NCBI RefSeq assembly: GCF_015207505.1
Contig: NZ_JADEWT010000037.1
Location: 1-48,523 of the forward strand
DNA from: Tychonema sp. LEGE 06208
GTDB taxonomy: Bacteria; Cyanobacteriota; Cyanobacteriia; Cyanobacteriales; Microcoleaceae
DNA: 48,523 nucleotides
Direction: 5' to 3'
The notes below the pieces were generated by a model. That model ran no database searches, was not told the DNA's origin, and worked only from the letters and a program-made list of their open reading frames with translations. The position numbers and the translations under genes are program-made. Within the stretch, counting starts at the first letter, position 1, and the number at the start of each line of letters is the position of its first letter. This document shows, in pieces, positions 25,402 to 33,788 of the stretch.

Positions 25402-26145
25402 ATGTCTTCTGCTGAATTAAGCGAAAGTCCTTCAAGGTTGGCTGTTGGACAAGCCGGCCGCATCTTGTTATTGGAAGGTGAAGACCTGTTGCGGGAAATG
25501 CTAGCTTTAGCCCTTAAAGAACAGGGCTATGAGGTGGTGGTTACTAGCGACGGGCGTAACGCTCTGCCTACTGTGCAGGCTTCCTCGTCATACCACGGTG
25601 AATTTGCCTTTAACCTGTTAATTATGGATTCAATTAACGGTTTGGATCTGTGTCGAATGTTACGGCACCAAGGCAATCCAGTTCCTATTTTAATTATCGG
25701 CGCTAGAGGAAGTGCGAACAATTGCGCTTTTTATCTAGAAGCCGGCTCGGACGATTATCTAACCAAGCCTTTTGGGATGCGGGAATTTATCGCTCGCTGT
25801 CGGGCGCTGATGCGTCGCCAGCGCCTCGTCGGTCAGTTGTCGCAACCGGTGATGCTGCAATATAAGAGCATAACTTTGTATCCCGAAGAGTGCCGCGTAT
25901 TGGTTCGCGGCATAGAAGTAAAATTTTCTCCTAAACAGTTTCGCTTACTGGAACTATTTATGAGTAATCCCCGGCGAGTTTGGTCTCGCGATCGGTTGTT
26001 GGAAAAAATTTGGGGTCAAGATTTTATCGGAGACAGCAAAACAGTTGACGTTCACATCCGCTGGCTGCGCGAAAAGTTGGAAATCGATCCCAGTCAACCG
26101 GAATATATCATTACGGTACGGGGATTCGGCTATCGATTTGGTTAA
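25402..26145 (+). CDS. OmpR/PhoB-type response regulator, orphan
   Basis: A 247-residue protein with a receiver domain (about 20-137) and a winged-helix DNA-binding domain (about 150-247: FSPKQFRLLELFMSNPRRVWSRDRLLEKIWG, split over the helix-turn-helix). The receiver keeps the likely phospho-acceptor Asp76 (LLIMDS) and Lys122 (LTKPF), but the acidic pocket is ILLLEGED instead of LVEDD, the conserved Thr is Gly100, and the loop after Asp76 is shortened. Phosphorylation may be weak or replaced by another signal. No histidine kinase is adjacent. A perfect hairpin at 26192 probably ends its transcript. Confidence 0.9.
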   Translation: MSSAELSESPSRLAVGQAGRILLLEGEDLLREMLALALKEQGYEVVVTSDGRNALPTVQASSSYHGEFAFNLLIMDSINGLDLCRMLRHQGNPVPILIIGARGSANNCAFYLEAGSDDYLTKPFGMREFIARCRALMRRQRLVGQLSQPVMLQYKSITLYPEECRVLVRGIEVKFSPKQFRLLELFMSNPRRVWSRDRLLEKIWGQDFIGDSKTVDVHIRWLREKLEIDPSQPEYIITVRGFGYRFG

Positions 26146-26191
26146 ACTTTTAAATCTGCTGTACGGTTGCAAGTTGCAGCCAATATCACGT

Positions 26192-26220
26192 AAGGACACA
26201 ACATAGTTGTGTCCTTATTT
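26192..26220 (+). terminator. Hairpin after the response regulator
   Basis: AAGGACACAAC (26192-26202) and GTTGTGTCCTT (26206-26216) form a perfect 11-bp stem around ATA, followed by ATTTGT. It lies 47 bp past the stop codon. The T run is short, so it may be a terminator or a dispersed GGACAC palindrome. Confidence 0.6.
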
Positions 26221-26473
26221 GTACCTGTACGGTACGCAAGTTTGGCGTGCGATCCACTTTCCCGCGATCGGGCTGAACCCGGAAGGAAAAAAACAAACAT
26301 TTTTCGCCCCAAGATTCAAGAACAATTACCATCAATTTAGTTTCGATCCTGCGGATGCTCAGTCGTCAACCTTTGCTTAAGCTGTGACTGTCAAGCGTCG
26401 AGAATTCCTACTTTTCTCAAGTGCAACAGCAGGTAGTTTGCACTCAATTCTTGCGAACAAAAATTTGTCATAT

Positions 26474-26746
26474 CCTTTCCGGTTGTATCAGAATGATTGA
26501 ACCGGCGCTAGGGCGCAGAGAAGACACAGGAAGAAAAGAGAGATGTGAATACAGGACGATCACGATTCGGCGGTTGAAACCGGCAGAAAGTCAAACAAAG
26601 TCGGCCTGCACCGACTGGTTCATAAAGAATCTCCAAAACCCTGATTTGCTATTATAGAGCATATTCCATGTAGATGTAGAGAGCGAGAAACCGGGTTTCA
26701 CAGAACAGAATCTGTTTATAGGCGAGAACTCTAAAGAAACCCGGCT
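26474..26746. repeat. Repeat fragments in the 26146-26893 gap
   Basis: ATCCTTTCCGGTTGTATC near 26474 resembles the termini of the elements at 17278 and 23945. At 26685-26746, GAGAAACCGGGTTTC and AGAAACCCGGCT flank about 34 bp, a copy of the AAACCCGG family. A 78-codon frame at 26421 crosses these repeats and is not considered a gene. No other gene is seen in this 748-bp gap. Confidence 0.6.
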
Positions 26747-26893
26747 AGGAGAGTGTGCACTTCATAAACCTGGAGTACGCTGTATTTTATACTTTGTATG
26801 GGTCGGAATATTGTCTAGACTTGCATTTTTTCTTGAAGTGTTCTCTGTTGAGTCGAAGCCCAAATTGTCTTGGACAATAATACGAACCATAAC

Positions 26894-27649
26894 TCAACAC
26901 TCTGCCGTCCACTGCCAACAATCAAGTTGGTGGCAATCCCCTGCAACTGCAACAGCCGCAACCATATCTGAATTGGAAATTAATTCAATTAAAGACCATT
27001 TTGATGCTTCATCGGGGTTTGCTTTGACATTTAACAGCGCTGCTGGTTCTCCAGGTGCGAGGGTGACATCAAACTCATTTAAAGGAAGAGAAAGTCCTTT
27101 GCCTACTGCCTTGATATAAGCTTCTTTGCGAGTCCAACAGGTGAAAAAAGCTTTCGTCTGGAGATATTCTGGCAGCGAACTGAGTGCTAATTGTTCTAAT
27201 GGTGAAAAAAATCTTTCAGCAATTTCTAAACAAGAAGTTTTGGGATTTATAGCTTCAATATCCACACCAATTTCTCGATTTTTGGTTATAGCAATTAGAG
27301 CTATTCCCCTAGTGTGAGACAAATTAAAACGCAGGGTATTTCCACCTTGGGCGATGGTGAGAGATGGTTTGCCGTAGGGATTGTATTCAAAGCATAGAAG
27401 GGTGGGGTTTATGTGCAGGTAGCGACTCAAAATCGCTCTCAGCGCACCGCGACTTACAATAAATTGATCTCGATCTTTGGGAAAATGAAAACGCTCTGCT
27501 TTTGTCTGTTCATCGGTTGAAAGAGTTTGTTGTAAACTCTGCAAACAATTTTCTGTTTGAGCCAAGAAGACGCGCCAAACATGAATTTCGTTGATGTCTA
27601 ATTTCAGGTTTTGCGGTGGGGAATTCCACGAAGGAACGAAAGCAACCAT
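26894..27649 (-). CDS. 4'-phosphopantetheinyl transferase (Sfp/HetI type)
   Basis: Transfers the phosphopantetheine arm from coenzyme A to carrier proteins of fatty acid, polyketide or peptide synthases. Family features: AERFHFPKDRDQFIVSRGALR split around residues 50-70, NPYGKPSL, the FNLSHTRG motif, the magnesium-binding GVDIEAI, and CWTRKEAYIKAVGKGL. Length 251 residues is typical of the Sfp class. It is often called HetI in cyanobacteria, but that name does not imply heterocysts. It lies 125 bp downstream of the dihydroorotase homologue on the same strand. Confidence 0.93.
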   Translation of the reverse strand: MVAFVPSWNSPPQNLKLDINEIHVWRVFLAQTENCLQSLQQTLSTDEQTKAERFHFPKDRDQFIVSRGALRAILSRYLHINPTLLCFEYNPYGKPSLTIAQGGNTLRFNLSHTRGIALIAITKNREIGVDIEAINPKTSCLEIAERFFSPLEQLALSSLPEYLQTKAFFTCWTRKEAYIKAVGKGLSLPLNEFDVTLAPGEPAALLNVKANPDEASKWSLIELISNSDMVAAVAVAGDCHQLDCWQWTAEC

Positions 27650-27720
27650 ATATTTACCATGCCTTATCCAAAGCTTCCAGTTACCAAATTACCGCTCCTA
27701 TTCTCGATCTTCTTTCTCTT

Positions 27721-29189
27721 CCTTAGCGCCCTTTGCGCCTTCGCGGTTCGTTAAATAAATCCTAATTCCAACGGTCAATTAATCCAAGTTTGCACAACCT
27801 TACCTGCTAATTTTTGTCCCAACCAAGGCGTATTTGCCGATCGCGACTTCAGACTGTGCGCCTCAACCGTCCAAGTCATTAGCGGGTCAAACAAAATCAG
27901 CTCAGCAGAGACTCCCGGTGCAGCCGTGGGGGGCGTTTGTCCGAGACAAACGGCGGGGCCTGCGCTCAACACTCGCCACAGTTCTAAAGCCGAAATTTGA
28001 CCAGTTTCCACGAGTCCGTGCCAGAGCAAAGGCAAGGCTAATTCTAAACCGATCGCCCCAGGCGGACTATCAGCAAAAGCCACAGTTTTCTCCTCATAGG
28101 TATGCGCGTTATGGTCGATCGCGATCGCATCAATCACCCCATCTTTCACAGCTTGAATCAGCGCCAATTGGTCGCCCAGATTGCCCAGCGGCGGTTCCAG
28201 ATGTAAATTCGGATCGTAAGCAAACGAAGCATTCAGAGCATTTTTACCGCCTCCAGAGTCTTTGGCGTTACCTGAAATTGCCCCAACATTCAACAGCAAG
28301 TGCATCCAAGTCACACTCGCAGTCACCGGCAAACCCCGCGCCTTAGCATCCCGAATCAATTCCACGCTGCGCGCCGTAGAAACGCGCATGATGTGCACTT
28401 TCGTGCCCGCCGATGCCACCAACTCTAGGATGGCCGCCAAAGCCGATGTTTCCGCAGTCGCAGGAATTCCCGGCAAACCCAAACGCACCGACACCGCACC
28501 CTCCCTCGCCGCGCCATTTCCTGCCAAAGTTCGATCGCACGGCCACAAAGCCACCGACTTGCCCAAAGGCTGGATATATTCAAGCAAACGCCTCACCAGA
28601 GCCGGATTGCTAAGCGGTAAACCGTCGGCAAACCCCACCACCGCAGAGGAGGCCAGCTCGCCCAACTCAGCCATCTGCTGCCCTTTAACGCCCGCTGTCA
28701 GCGCGCCCCAAAAATACAAGCGGGGCAGCCCCGGCGACAAATTGCGGATATGTTGCTGCAACAAAGCTAAACCGGCCAAGTTATCCGCAGGCGGCGACGT
28801 ATCGGGCAAAATAGCCACCCGCGTAAAACCGCCAGCCGCCGCCCCCTGCATCAAGGATTCTAGAGTTTCTCGTTCTTCAAAACCCGGTTCTCCGCTGTGA
28901 CTGTAGATATCGACCAATCCCGGCCCTAAAATTAGTCCCTGAGAATCTCGTACTTCGGTGTCGGCGGGAATCTCGGTAATTTTTTCTTCGATTGTTTCGA
29001 TCTGATTTTCTTTAATTAGAATATCAGCGATGCGATCGAGCTTTGAAACTGGATCTAACACTCTTACATTTTGTAGCAGTTCGCGACTCATATAGTAGCA
29101 GAAGGAAGTTCGGGAACGAGCAATGTACGGGATTTAACGGATGTAACGGAGGTCGGGAAGAGGGAAGTACGAACCGCGAAGGCGCTAAG
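27721..29189. repeat. Inverted copies of a TTCGCGGTTCG repeat flanking the dihydroorotase gene
   Basis: CTTAGCGCCCTTTGCGCC plus TTCGCGGTTCGT at 27722-27751 and the inverse ACGAACCGCGAAGGCGCTAAG core at 29169-29189 face each other on either side of the gene. This is a dispersed intergenic repeat; there is no sign that the pair moves the gene. Confidence 0.6.
27775..29091 (-). CDS. Dihydroorotase homologue, probably non-catalytic (PyrC'-like)
   Basis: A 438-residue amidohydrolase-fold protein clearly related to type I dihydroorotase (GPGLVDIYSHSGEPG, GAAAGGFTRVAILPDTSP, VSTARSVELIRDAKARGLPVTA, EEKTVAFADSPPGAIGLE). Key residues differ from the active enzyme: the D-x-H-x-H metal motif reads D-I-Y-S-H (Tyr63), the substrate Arg two residues later is Gly67, HCED becomes WPCD, the H-V-S-T segment is MRVST, and TPHHL becomes TWMHL. 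Only the late DHNAH remains near normal. It is therefore like the inactive PyrC' that supports aspartate transcarbamoylase in some bacteria. A separate active dihydroorotase should exist elsewhere in the genome. Confidence 0.8.
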   Translation of the reverse strand: MSRELLQNVRVLDPVSKLDRIADILIKENQIETIEEKITEIPADTEVRDSQGLILGPGLVDIYSHSGEPGFEERETLESLMQGAAAGGFTRVAILPDTSPPADNLAGLALLQQHIRNLSPGLPRLYFWGALTAGVKGQQMAELGELASSAVVGFADGLPLSNPALVRRLLEYIQPLGKSVALWPCDRTLAGNGAAREGAVSVRLGLPGIPATAETSALAAILELVASAGTKVHIMRVSTARSVELIRDAKARGLPVTASVTWMHLLLNVGAISGNAKDSGGGKNALNASFAYDPNLHLEPPLGNLGDQLALIQAVKDGVIDAIAIDHNAHTYEEKTVAFADSPPGAIGLELALPLLWHGLVETGQISALELWRVLSAGPAVCLGQTPPTAAPGVSAELILFDPLMTWTVEAHSLKSRSANTPWLGQKLAGKVVQTWIN

Positions 29190-29347
29190 TACACGAAGGA
29201 AGAGGTAAGAAGGAATAAGTAATAAAAGCAAGGGTTTCAATTATTCAGAATGCTTGGTGGTTGTGATCGGGGTTCGGACATTTGTTAGGCGGGGGAATTG
29301 TAGCAGAGGGGATTTTCTCTGCTACACTTTGCCGATCGCCTTACAAA

Positions 29348-30709
29348 TTACAGTGCTCCGGCTGCTGTTTTGTCAAAAATGCCGCCGCTTAAATGAGTTG
29401 TGATGTTCATCGCCTGCAATACTGGCAAACCGTCGGGGCCGTGGGGATAATCGATGACGCTAACGGCCCCATTTCCTTGTTTGAATTGCCAAAAATGTTC
29501 GGGTTGCAAATTGAACAGGTGGCACAGAAGGGCTTTGTTGACGGCATCGTGAGCAACTACAATTCCTGTACCAGAAACCGATCGTACAATTTCTTGCCAA
29601 GCTGCGATCGCCCTTGTCCAAACTTCCTCCAAATTTTCTCCTTCGGGCATTTGTACGTTTTCTGGAGATGTTTTCCATTCATCCAGCAAACCCGGATAGG
29701 ATTGTTCTATTTCTGATTCAAACTTTCCTTCCCAAAGTCCGTGACTAATTTCTCTCAATTCGTCGCGGAGTTGTAGTTGCAAACCGCCGTGATGTTTGAG
29801 AATAATTTCCGCAGTTTCTTTCGGTCGCAGCATGGAACTGCTAATCGCAAAATCTAATTTTACATCTTTGAGAAATTCTGCGGCTTGCCGAGCTTGTTCG
29901 CGACCGTTATCGTTGAGAGGTACGTCTATTTGTCCTTGAAATTTACCTGCTTTATTCCAATCTGTTTCGCCGTGACGCACCAGCAACAAGCGCGGGCCGC
30001 TGTGTCCGTCCCTCGGTTTCGGGAATTTTTCTCCGGTATGGGCGGTTAAATTCAGCGATTCTAATTGAACGGCAATTTTCTTATTTTGCTGTTTTTTTTC
30101 ATCACCACCTACAGGAGAAGGCCCAAAATTGATGACGCTAATCCCGCAATTTGACTGCTGAATAGATTGATAGTAATTCGGAGAAATTTCGGAGGCTGTA
30201 GCGATGAGCGCGCGGTTGATTCCGTTGTGACCTACTACTAAAATTGTGCCTTCAGGGTGCCGAGAAAAAAGCTCTTTCCAAAAATTGCGGGCGTTAGCAA
30301 ATATTGCCAATACTGGAAAGTGTTCGACTTCTCCTTCGGCTGAAGGTAGTTTCATGGAAAATTTGTCTGGCTGTTTTTGCCATTGCTGATAGGCGTCGGG
30401 GAATTGGTCGATCGCATCTTGGCGCAGCATTCCTTCCCACAGAGGTAAATCGATTTCCATCAATTTATCGGTTGGTTGCAGTTGTGGCGGATTTGTCAAG
30501 CGCGACAGGATGATTTCGGCTGTTTCTTGGGCTCGCTTCAGGGGACTTGTATACGCAGCATCGAAGGCGATGGTGCTGAGTATGTCGCCTACTTGAATCG
30601 CGCCGCTGCGCCCTGCTTCTGTCAAAACTGATTTGTCGAGGCGGCCTTGGATGCGGCGCTCTAGATTGTAGGTGCTTTTGCCGTGACGGACTAAGATAAT
30701 GCGAGTCAT
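29348..30709 (-). CDS. Double-domain histidine phosphatase (phosphoglycerate mutase-like)
   Basis: A 453-residue protein with two tandem histidine-phosphatase domains. Domain 1 (about 1-200) begins with ILVRHGKSTYNLERRIQGR and has VVGHNGINRAL. Domain 2 (about 235-435) begins LLLVRHGETDWNKAGKFQGQ and has VVAHDAVNKALL. Both keep the phosphorylated His of RHG and the second catalytic His, so both halves may be active. Such fused forms are found in cyanobacteria and are related to 2-carboxyarabinitol 1-phosphate phosphatase of plants, which protects Rubisco; other sugar phosphates are equally possible. A linker of about 35 residues joins the domains. Confidence 0.88.
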   Translation of the reverse strand: MTRIILVRHGKSTYNLERRIQGRLDKSVLTEAGRSGAIQVGDILSTIAFDAAYTSPLKRAQETAEIILSRLTNPPQLQPTDKLMEIDLPLWEGMLRQDAIDQFPDAYQQWQKQPDKFSMKLPSAEGEVEHFPVLAIFANARNFWKELFSRHPEGTILVVGHNGINRALIATASEISPNYYQSIQQSNCGISVINFGPSPVGGDEKKQQNKKIAVQLESLNLTAHTGEKFPKPRDGHSGPRLLLVRHGETDWNKAGKFQGQIDVPLNDNGREQARQAAEFLKDVKLDFAISSSMLRPKETAEIILKHHGGLQLQLRDELREISHGLWEGKFESEIEQSYPGLLDEWKTSPENVQMPEGENLEEVWTRAIAAWQEIVRSVSGTGIVVAHDAVNKALLCHLFNLQPEHFWQFKQGNGAVSVIDYPHGPDGLPVLQAMNITTHLSGGIFDKTAAGAL

Positions 30710-30765
30710 TCGATTTTAGATTTTAGATTTTAGATTTACGATTTACGTTGCTGTCGAGTCTTCGT

Positions 30766-30860
30766 CGGCTGCTTGTGGCGCACAAGGTGCGCCACAAGCA
30801 GCCGCACAGTACACTAATCCTCTCGCGCGCGCTTTCGGTGCGTCGCGCGCGCTTTCGGTG
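30766..30860. repeat. Perfect 17-bp-stem palindrome and adjacent 18-bp tandem duplication
   Basis: 30766-30782 (CGGCTGCTTGTGGCGCA) is perfectly inverted at 30788-30804, with a 5-base loop. Just after it, TCGCGCGCGCTTTCGGTG occurs at 30823-30840 and again at 30843-30860. Both lie upstream of the minus-strand phosphatase and the plus-strand protease. Confidence 0.85.
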
Positions 30861-30977
30861 TATACCTTACGCATAAACGGCGAGTCGAAGATTTGTGGCG
30901 CAAGTCCTGTTGAGCCGAGTCAAAAAGATCGGCCAGTGAAATTTTACCAGTTGTGGGGCTACTCTCGACTGGAACGA

Positions 30978-31114
30978 CATATGGGGAGCATCTGGGTTTT
31001 GCAGCGCCGCATTTTTTGACTAAGCGTGCGAACACCTCAAGAGCTCGCGTATTGTACAACTCGTTCTTTGGGGACAGCAGTATAAATGCCAAACTTAGAT
31101 GCTCCCGACATATG
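30978..31114. repeat. Inverted-repeat element with GGGAGCATCT arms
   Basis: CATATGGGGAGCATCT (30978-30993) and AGATGCTCCCGACATATG (31097-31114) are inverted with a two-base gap in the left arm. The arm GGGAGCATCT is shared with the element at 5761-5933. A 108-codon minus-strand frame through it is judged spurious. The rest of the 30710-31167 gap holds TTAGATTT repeats. Confidence 0.6.
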
Positions 31115-31167
31115 ATTAAAGACGGACAAGACTTAGCCACGGATTTGCGCGGGACGGAAAAGCAGGA

Positions 31168-32760
31168 ATGACACTGAAGCGGATAATTTTAAGTATTTTA
31201 ACGGCGATCGCGATCGCCCTAGTCGGTTTATCTTTAGTTGGTAGTTGGAACCAGCCGCAAATTCAAAGCCGGCTGGAACTCTACCAGACAAATTTGCTGC
31301 TTCACGCCTCGGAGTGGCAACCACAAAACGGTGGCGATGCTAATTTAACTTCGGCACGCAACAATATTGTCGGTACAGAGCCTTTAAATACGGCTTTGAC
31401 GCAGTATCGAGAAGCGCGAGATTCGACTCGAAAAGCTATCACAACAACTCGATCGCAAATTAAAGATATTCAGTCTGCCATCGCAGCTAAACCTGATAAT
31501 AATACTCAGAATTTGGCTCAAACAAAGGTTTTGTCAGAGTCGATCGAGCAACAGTTAGCGCTGCAAAACGAAATTGACTTGCGCGTCGGAATTTTGCAGG
31601 CAAGCAATGACAAAACTGAGGCGGCAATCCAAACTTGGCAAAATTTATTGGAGCGGTACAAAACTGAAAGCGATGGCGATTCTTCGGTAGCAACTGCTAG
31701 AGTTTTAACTGGAATTTGGAGCGATCCGGCTCAACTGCTGCCGGATGCCGAGCCGCGCATTCAAAAGTCTTTGGAGGGTTGGTTTCGCTATCGCGCTCTC
31801 GCTCAACTTTACAAGCTGCAAGAACGTTCTAAGGAACTAGCAGCCCTGCAAGCTACGGAGCAAGCAACGGCTGAAAAAGCTATAGAAAAATTGGCACTTA
31901 TTGTAGGCATTCCGGCGATCGCGCTTTGCATCGGTACGGTTTTGCTGGTTGGTTTGACTGTACAGTGGCTGTTGCAGCGGCGGCAGTTAGATAAGGCAGA
32001 TTCCGGGCCGCTGTTGGCGCGAAATGGGAGTTTGGCTTGGGATGTGCCTTGGGATGGCGAGATTGTTTGGCAGGTGCTTGTAGTCGGCTTTTTCTTTGTC
32101 GGGCAAATCTTGATTCCCTATTTGTTATTGCCAGTTTCTCTGGCTGTTCTTAAGCTGAATCCGGCTACTTTTGACCCGCGCGAAAAGGCTTTTTATATCT
32201 TTGCTACTTATTTGTTGCTGTCGGCTGGCGGGCTTTCGGTACTGTATTTTTCAATTAAGTCTTTTTTGCCTTTGCCTGATGGTTGGTTTCGGCTTAATTG
32301 GCGGGACAATTGGTTTTTGTGGGGGTTGGGCGGCTATTTTGTGGCTTTGCCTTTGGTAGTTGTGGTGTCGCTGATCAATCAGCAATTATGGCAGGGACAA
32401 GGTGGCAGCAATCCGATTTTGCCGATCGTCCTTGAAGGTAGGGACAACGTGGCTCTGGCGGTGTTTTTCGGCACTGCTGCGATCGCCGCTCCGGTTTTTG
32501 AGGAAATCGTGTTTCGAGGCTTTCTGCTGCCTTCTCTGACTCGCTATTTGCCTGTTTGGGGGGCGATCGCAGCTTCGGCTTTCTTGTTTGCTGTGGCTCA
32601 CTTGAGTGTCTCCGAGATTCTGCCCTTGGCGACTTTGGGTGCGGTGTTGGGCTTTGTGTACACGCGATCGCGCAATCTCCTCGCTCCCATGCTTCTCCAC
32701 AGTCTTTGGAACAGCGGAACTCTCCTGAGCCTGTTTCTTTTGGGCGGCGGCGCGAGTTAA
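31168..32760 (+). CDS. CPBP-family intramembrane glutamic protease
   Basis: A 530-residue membrane protein of the CAAX-protease/bacteriocin-processing family (type II CAAX prenyl endopeptidase-like). An N-terminal anchor (7-25) is followed by a charged, helical extramembrane region to about 240 (coiled-coil-like, Glu/Gln rich), then several membrane helices. Catalytic motifs sit in the C-terminal domain: FEEIVFRGFLLP (the EExxxR motif, near residue 444), FAVAHLS and APMLLHSLWNS. The long N-terminal extension is common in cyanobacterial members. Likely substrates are unknown; relatives act in membrane-protein turnover or bacteriocin immunity. GCAGG lies just before the ATG. Confidence 0.9.
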   Translation: MTLKRIILSILTAIAIALVGLSLVGSWNQPQIQSRLELYQTNLLLHASEWQPQNGGDANLTSARNNIVGTEPLNTALTQYREARDSTRKAITTTRSQIKDIQSAIAAKPDNNTQNLAQTKVLSESIEQQLALQNEIDLRVGILQASNDKTEAAIQTWQNLLERYKTESDGDSSVATARVLTGIWSDPAQLLPDAEPRIQKSLEGWFRYRALAQLYKLQERSKELAALQATEQATAEKAIEKLALIVGIPAIALCIGTVLLVGLTVQWLLQRRQLDKADSGPLLARNGSLAWDVPWDGEIVWQVLVVGFFFVGQILIPYLLLPVSLAVLKLNPATFDPREKAFYIFATYLLLSAGGLSVLYFSIKSFLPLPDGWFRLNWRDNWFLWGLGGYFVALPLVVVVSLINQQLWQGQGGSNPILPIVLEGRDNVALAVFFGTAAIAAPVFEEIVFRGFLLPSLTRYLPVWGAIAASAFLFAVAHLSVSEILPLATLGAVLGFVYTRSRNLLAPMLLHSLWNSGTLLSLFLLGGGAS

Positions 32761-32946
32761 GTCGCGCGGTTGTTAATAATTGTGAATTCACCTTGCTTTT
32801 TTCGCAGGTTTGAGAAACTGCCAAAAAAGCAGGTGCGCCACCAGCCCGCGATCTTCAATCTAGTCCCAAATTGGGAAGCTAAACGGAAAAACTTGTTTTA
32901 ACATAGAAGTAACATCTTGTCCGGTTTTTGTAGATGGATCGCACGA

Positions 32947-33159
32947 ATGAGCAATTTCAACAGCCGCAAGTTAGAGGGAGCACCGAATTGGATGCGTTTC
33001 GCACCCTACGCAGCTCTAGGCATTTTAATATTTTCTCTCAATTCAGGCAGCGAACTAAATTATTTCATGAGAGGCTACTTGGTCATTCTACAAGCTCAAG
33101 CCGGTATAGTTCTGCTGTATTTTGCCATGTCTAAGTTTCGCAAAAACCCTAATAAATGA
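32947..33159 (+). CDS. Small two-helix membrane protein
   Basis: A 70-residue protein starting MSNFNSRKLEGAPNWMRF. Two hydrophobic stretches follow (APYAALGILIFSLN and YLVILQAQAGIVLLYFAM), with a basic end KFRKNPNK. Nothing identifies a family. An upstream start at 32917 is in frame but less likely. The gene is 67 bp before the TM2-domain gene on the same strand, and both are small membrane proteins. Confidence 0.55.
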   Translation: MSNFNSRKLEGAPNWMRFAPYAALGILIFSLNSGSELNYFMRGYLVILQAQAGIVLLYFAMSKFRKNPNK

Positions 33160-33226
33160 GTAAAAATTAGTAATACTGCTTAGCTCGATCGCACAAGTTA
33201 AAGTAAAAAAACTGGGGAAAGGGAAA

Positions 33227-33574
33227 ATGGTAAAAGATAAAACCGTAGCAGTTGTGTTAGCTTTTTTTATTGGAGGTTTCGGAGGACACAAATTTTATTT
33301 GGGAAATAACGTAGCAGGGCTATTATATTTGCTTTTTTCCTGGACGTTAATTCCCTCACTGATCGCATTTTTTGATTTTCTCGGTCTGCTGCTGATGTCG
33401 GAACAAGCTTTTCAGGTACAGTACAATCACGGATCGTTGCCTTCTGGGTATATGCTCAGAGGGGCAAAAGATGTGACAGGGGCGATCGCCGAATTGAAAG
33501 GACTTTACGATATGGGCGCAATTACCGCCGAAGAATATGAAGAAAAACGCCAAAAACTGCTCCGAGAATTGTAA
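33227..33574 (+). CDS. TM2 domain protein with short C-terminal SHOCT-like motif
   Basis: A 115-residue membrane protein. The TM2 domain (about 5-60) has AVVLAFFIGGFGGHKFYLG followed by a second helix with FDFLGLLL. The tail IAELKGLYDMGAITAEEYEE is the short SHOCT-type helical motif often linked to such proteins. TM2 proteins are of unknown function. GGGGAAAGGG upstream supports the start. A heptamer repeat array follows the stop. Confidence 0.85.
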   Translation: MVKDKTVAVVLAFFIGGFGGHKFYLGNNVAGLLYLLFSWTLIPSLIAFFDFLGLLLMSEQAFQVQYNHGSLPSGYMLRGAKDVTGAIAELKGLYDMGAITAEEYEEKRQKLLREL

Positions 33575-33582
33575 TTAAGAAG

Positions 33583-33640
33583 TCAGTAGTCAGTAGTCAG
33601 TAGTCATTAGTCATTAGTCATTAGTCATTAGTCATTAGCG
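33583..33640. repeat. AGTCAGT/AGTCATT heptamer array
   Basis: About eight seven-base units (AGTCAGT shifting to AGTCATT) directly after the TM2 gene. Confidence 0.9.
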
Positions 33641-33644
33641 TTTT

Positions 33645-33708
33645 GTAGGGGCGGGCTTAGAAGAAAATTTATGATACAAATGACTAAATAAATGGCAAAA
33701 CCCGCCCT
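33645..33708. repeat. GGGGCGGGTTT inverted-repeat element, copy 2
   Basis: GTAGGGGCGGGCTT and AAAACCCGCCCT flank about 37 bp of A/T-rich sequence. Same arms as at 12955 and 39213. Confidence 0.65.
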
Positions 33709-33788
33709 CTCAGCTCAGCTATGACTGTATGAAAAAGGTGGGATTTAAACAATAGTCAAATATAAAATAGATCGAGGATAAAACTAAA

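Noticed and set aside
26421-26657. 78-codon plus-strand frame
   Set aside because: Lies across dispersed-repeat fragments, with biased composition and no family features.
26894-27649. Heterocyst function from the HetI-like transferase
   Set aside because: This family is present in non-heterocystous cyanobacteria too; nothing else in the window points to heterocysts.
30814-31140. 108-codon minus-strand frame
   Set aside because: It runs through an inverted-repeat element and a tandem duplication, and has no domain or coding-like pattern.
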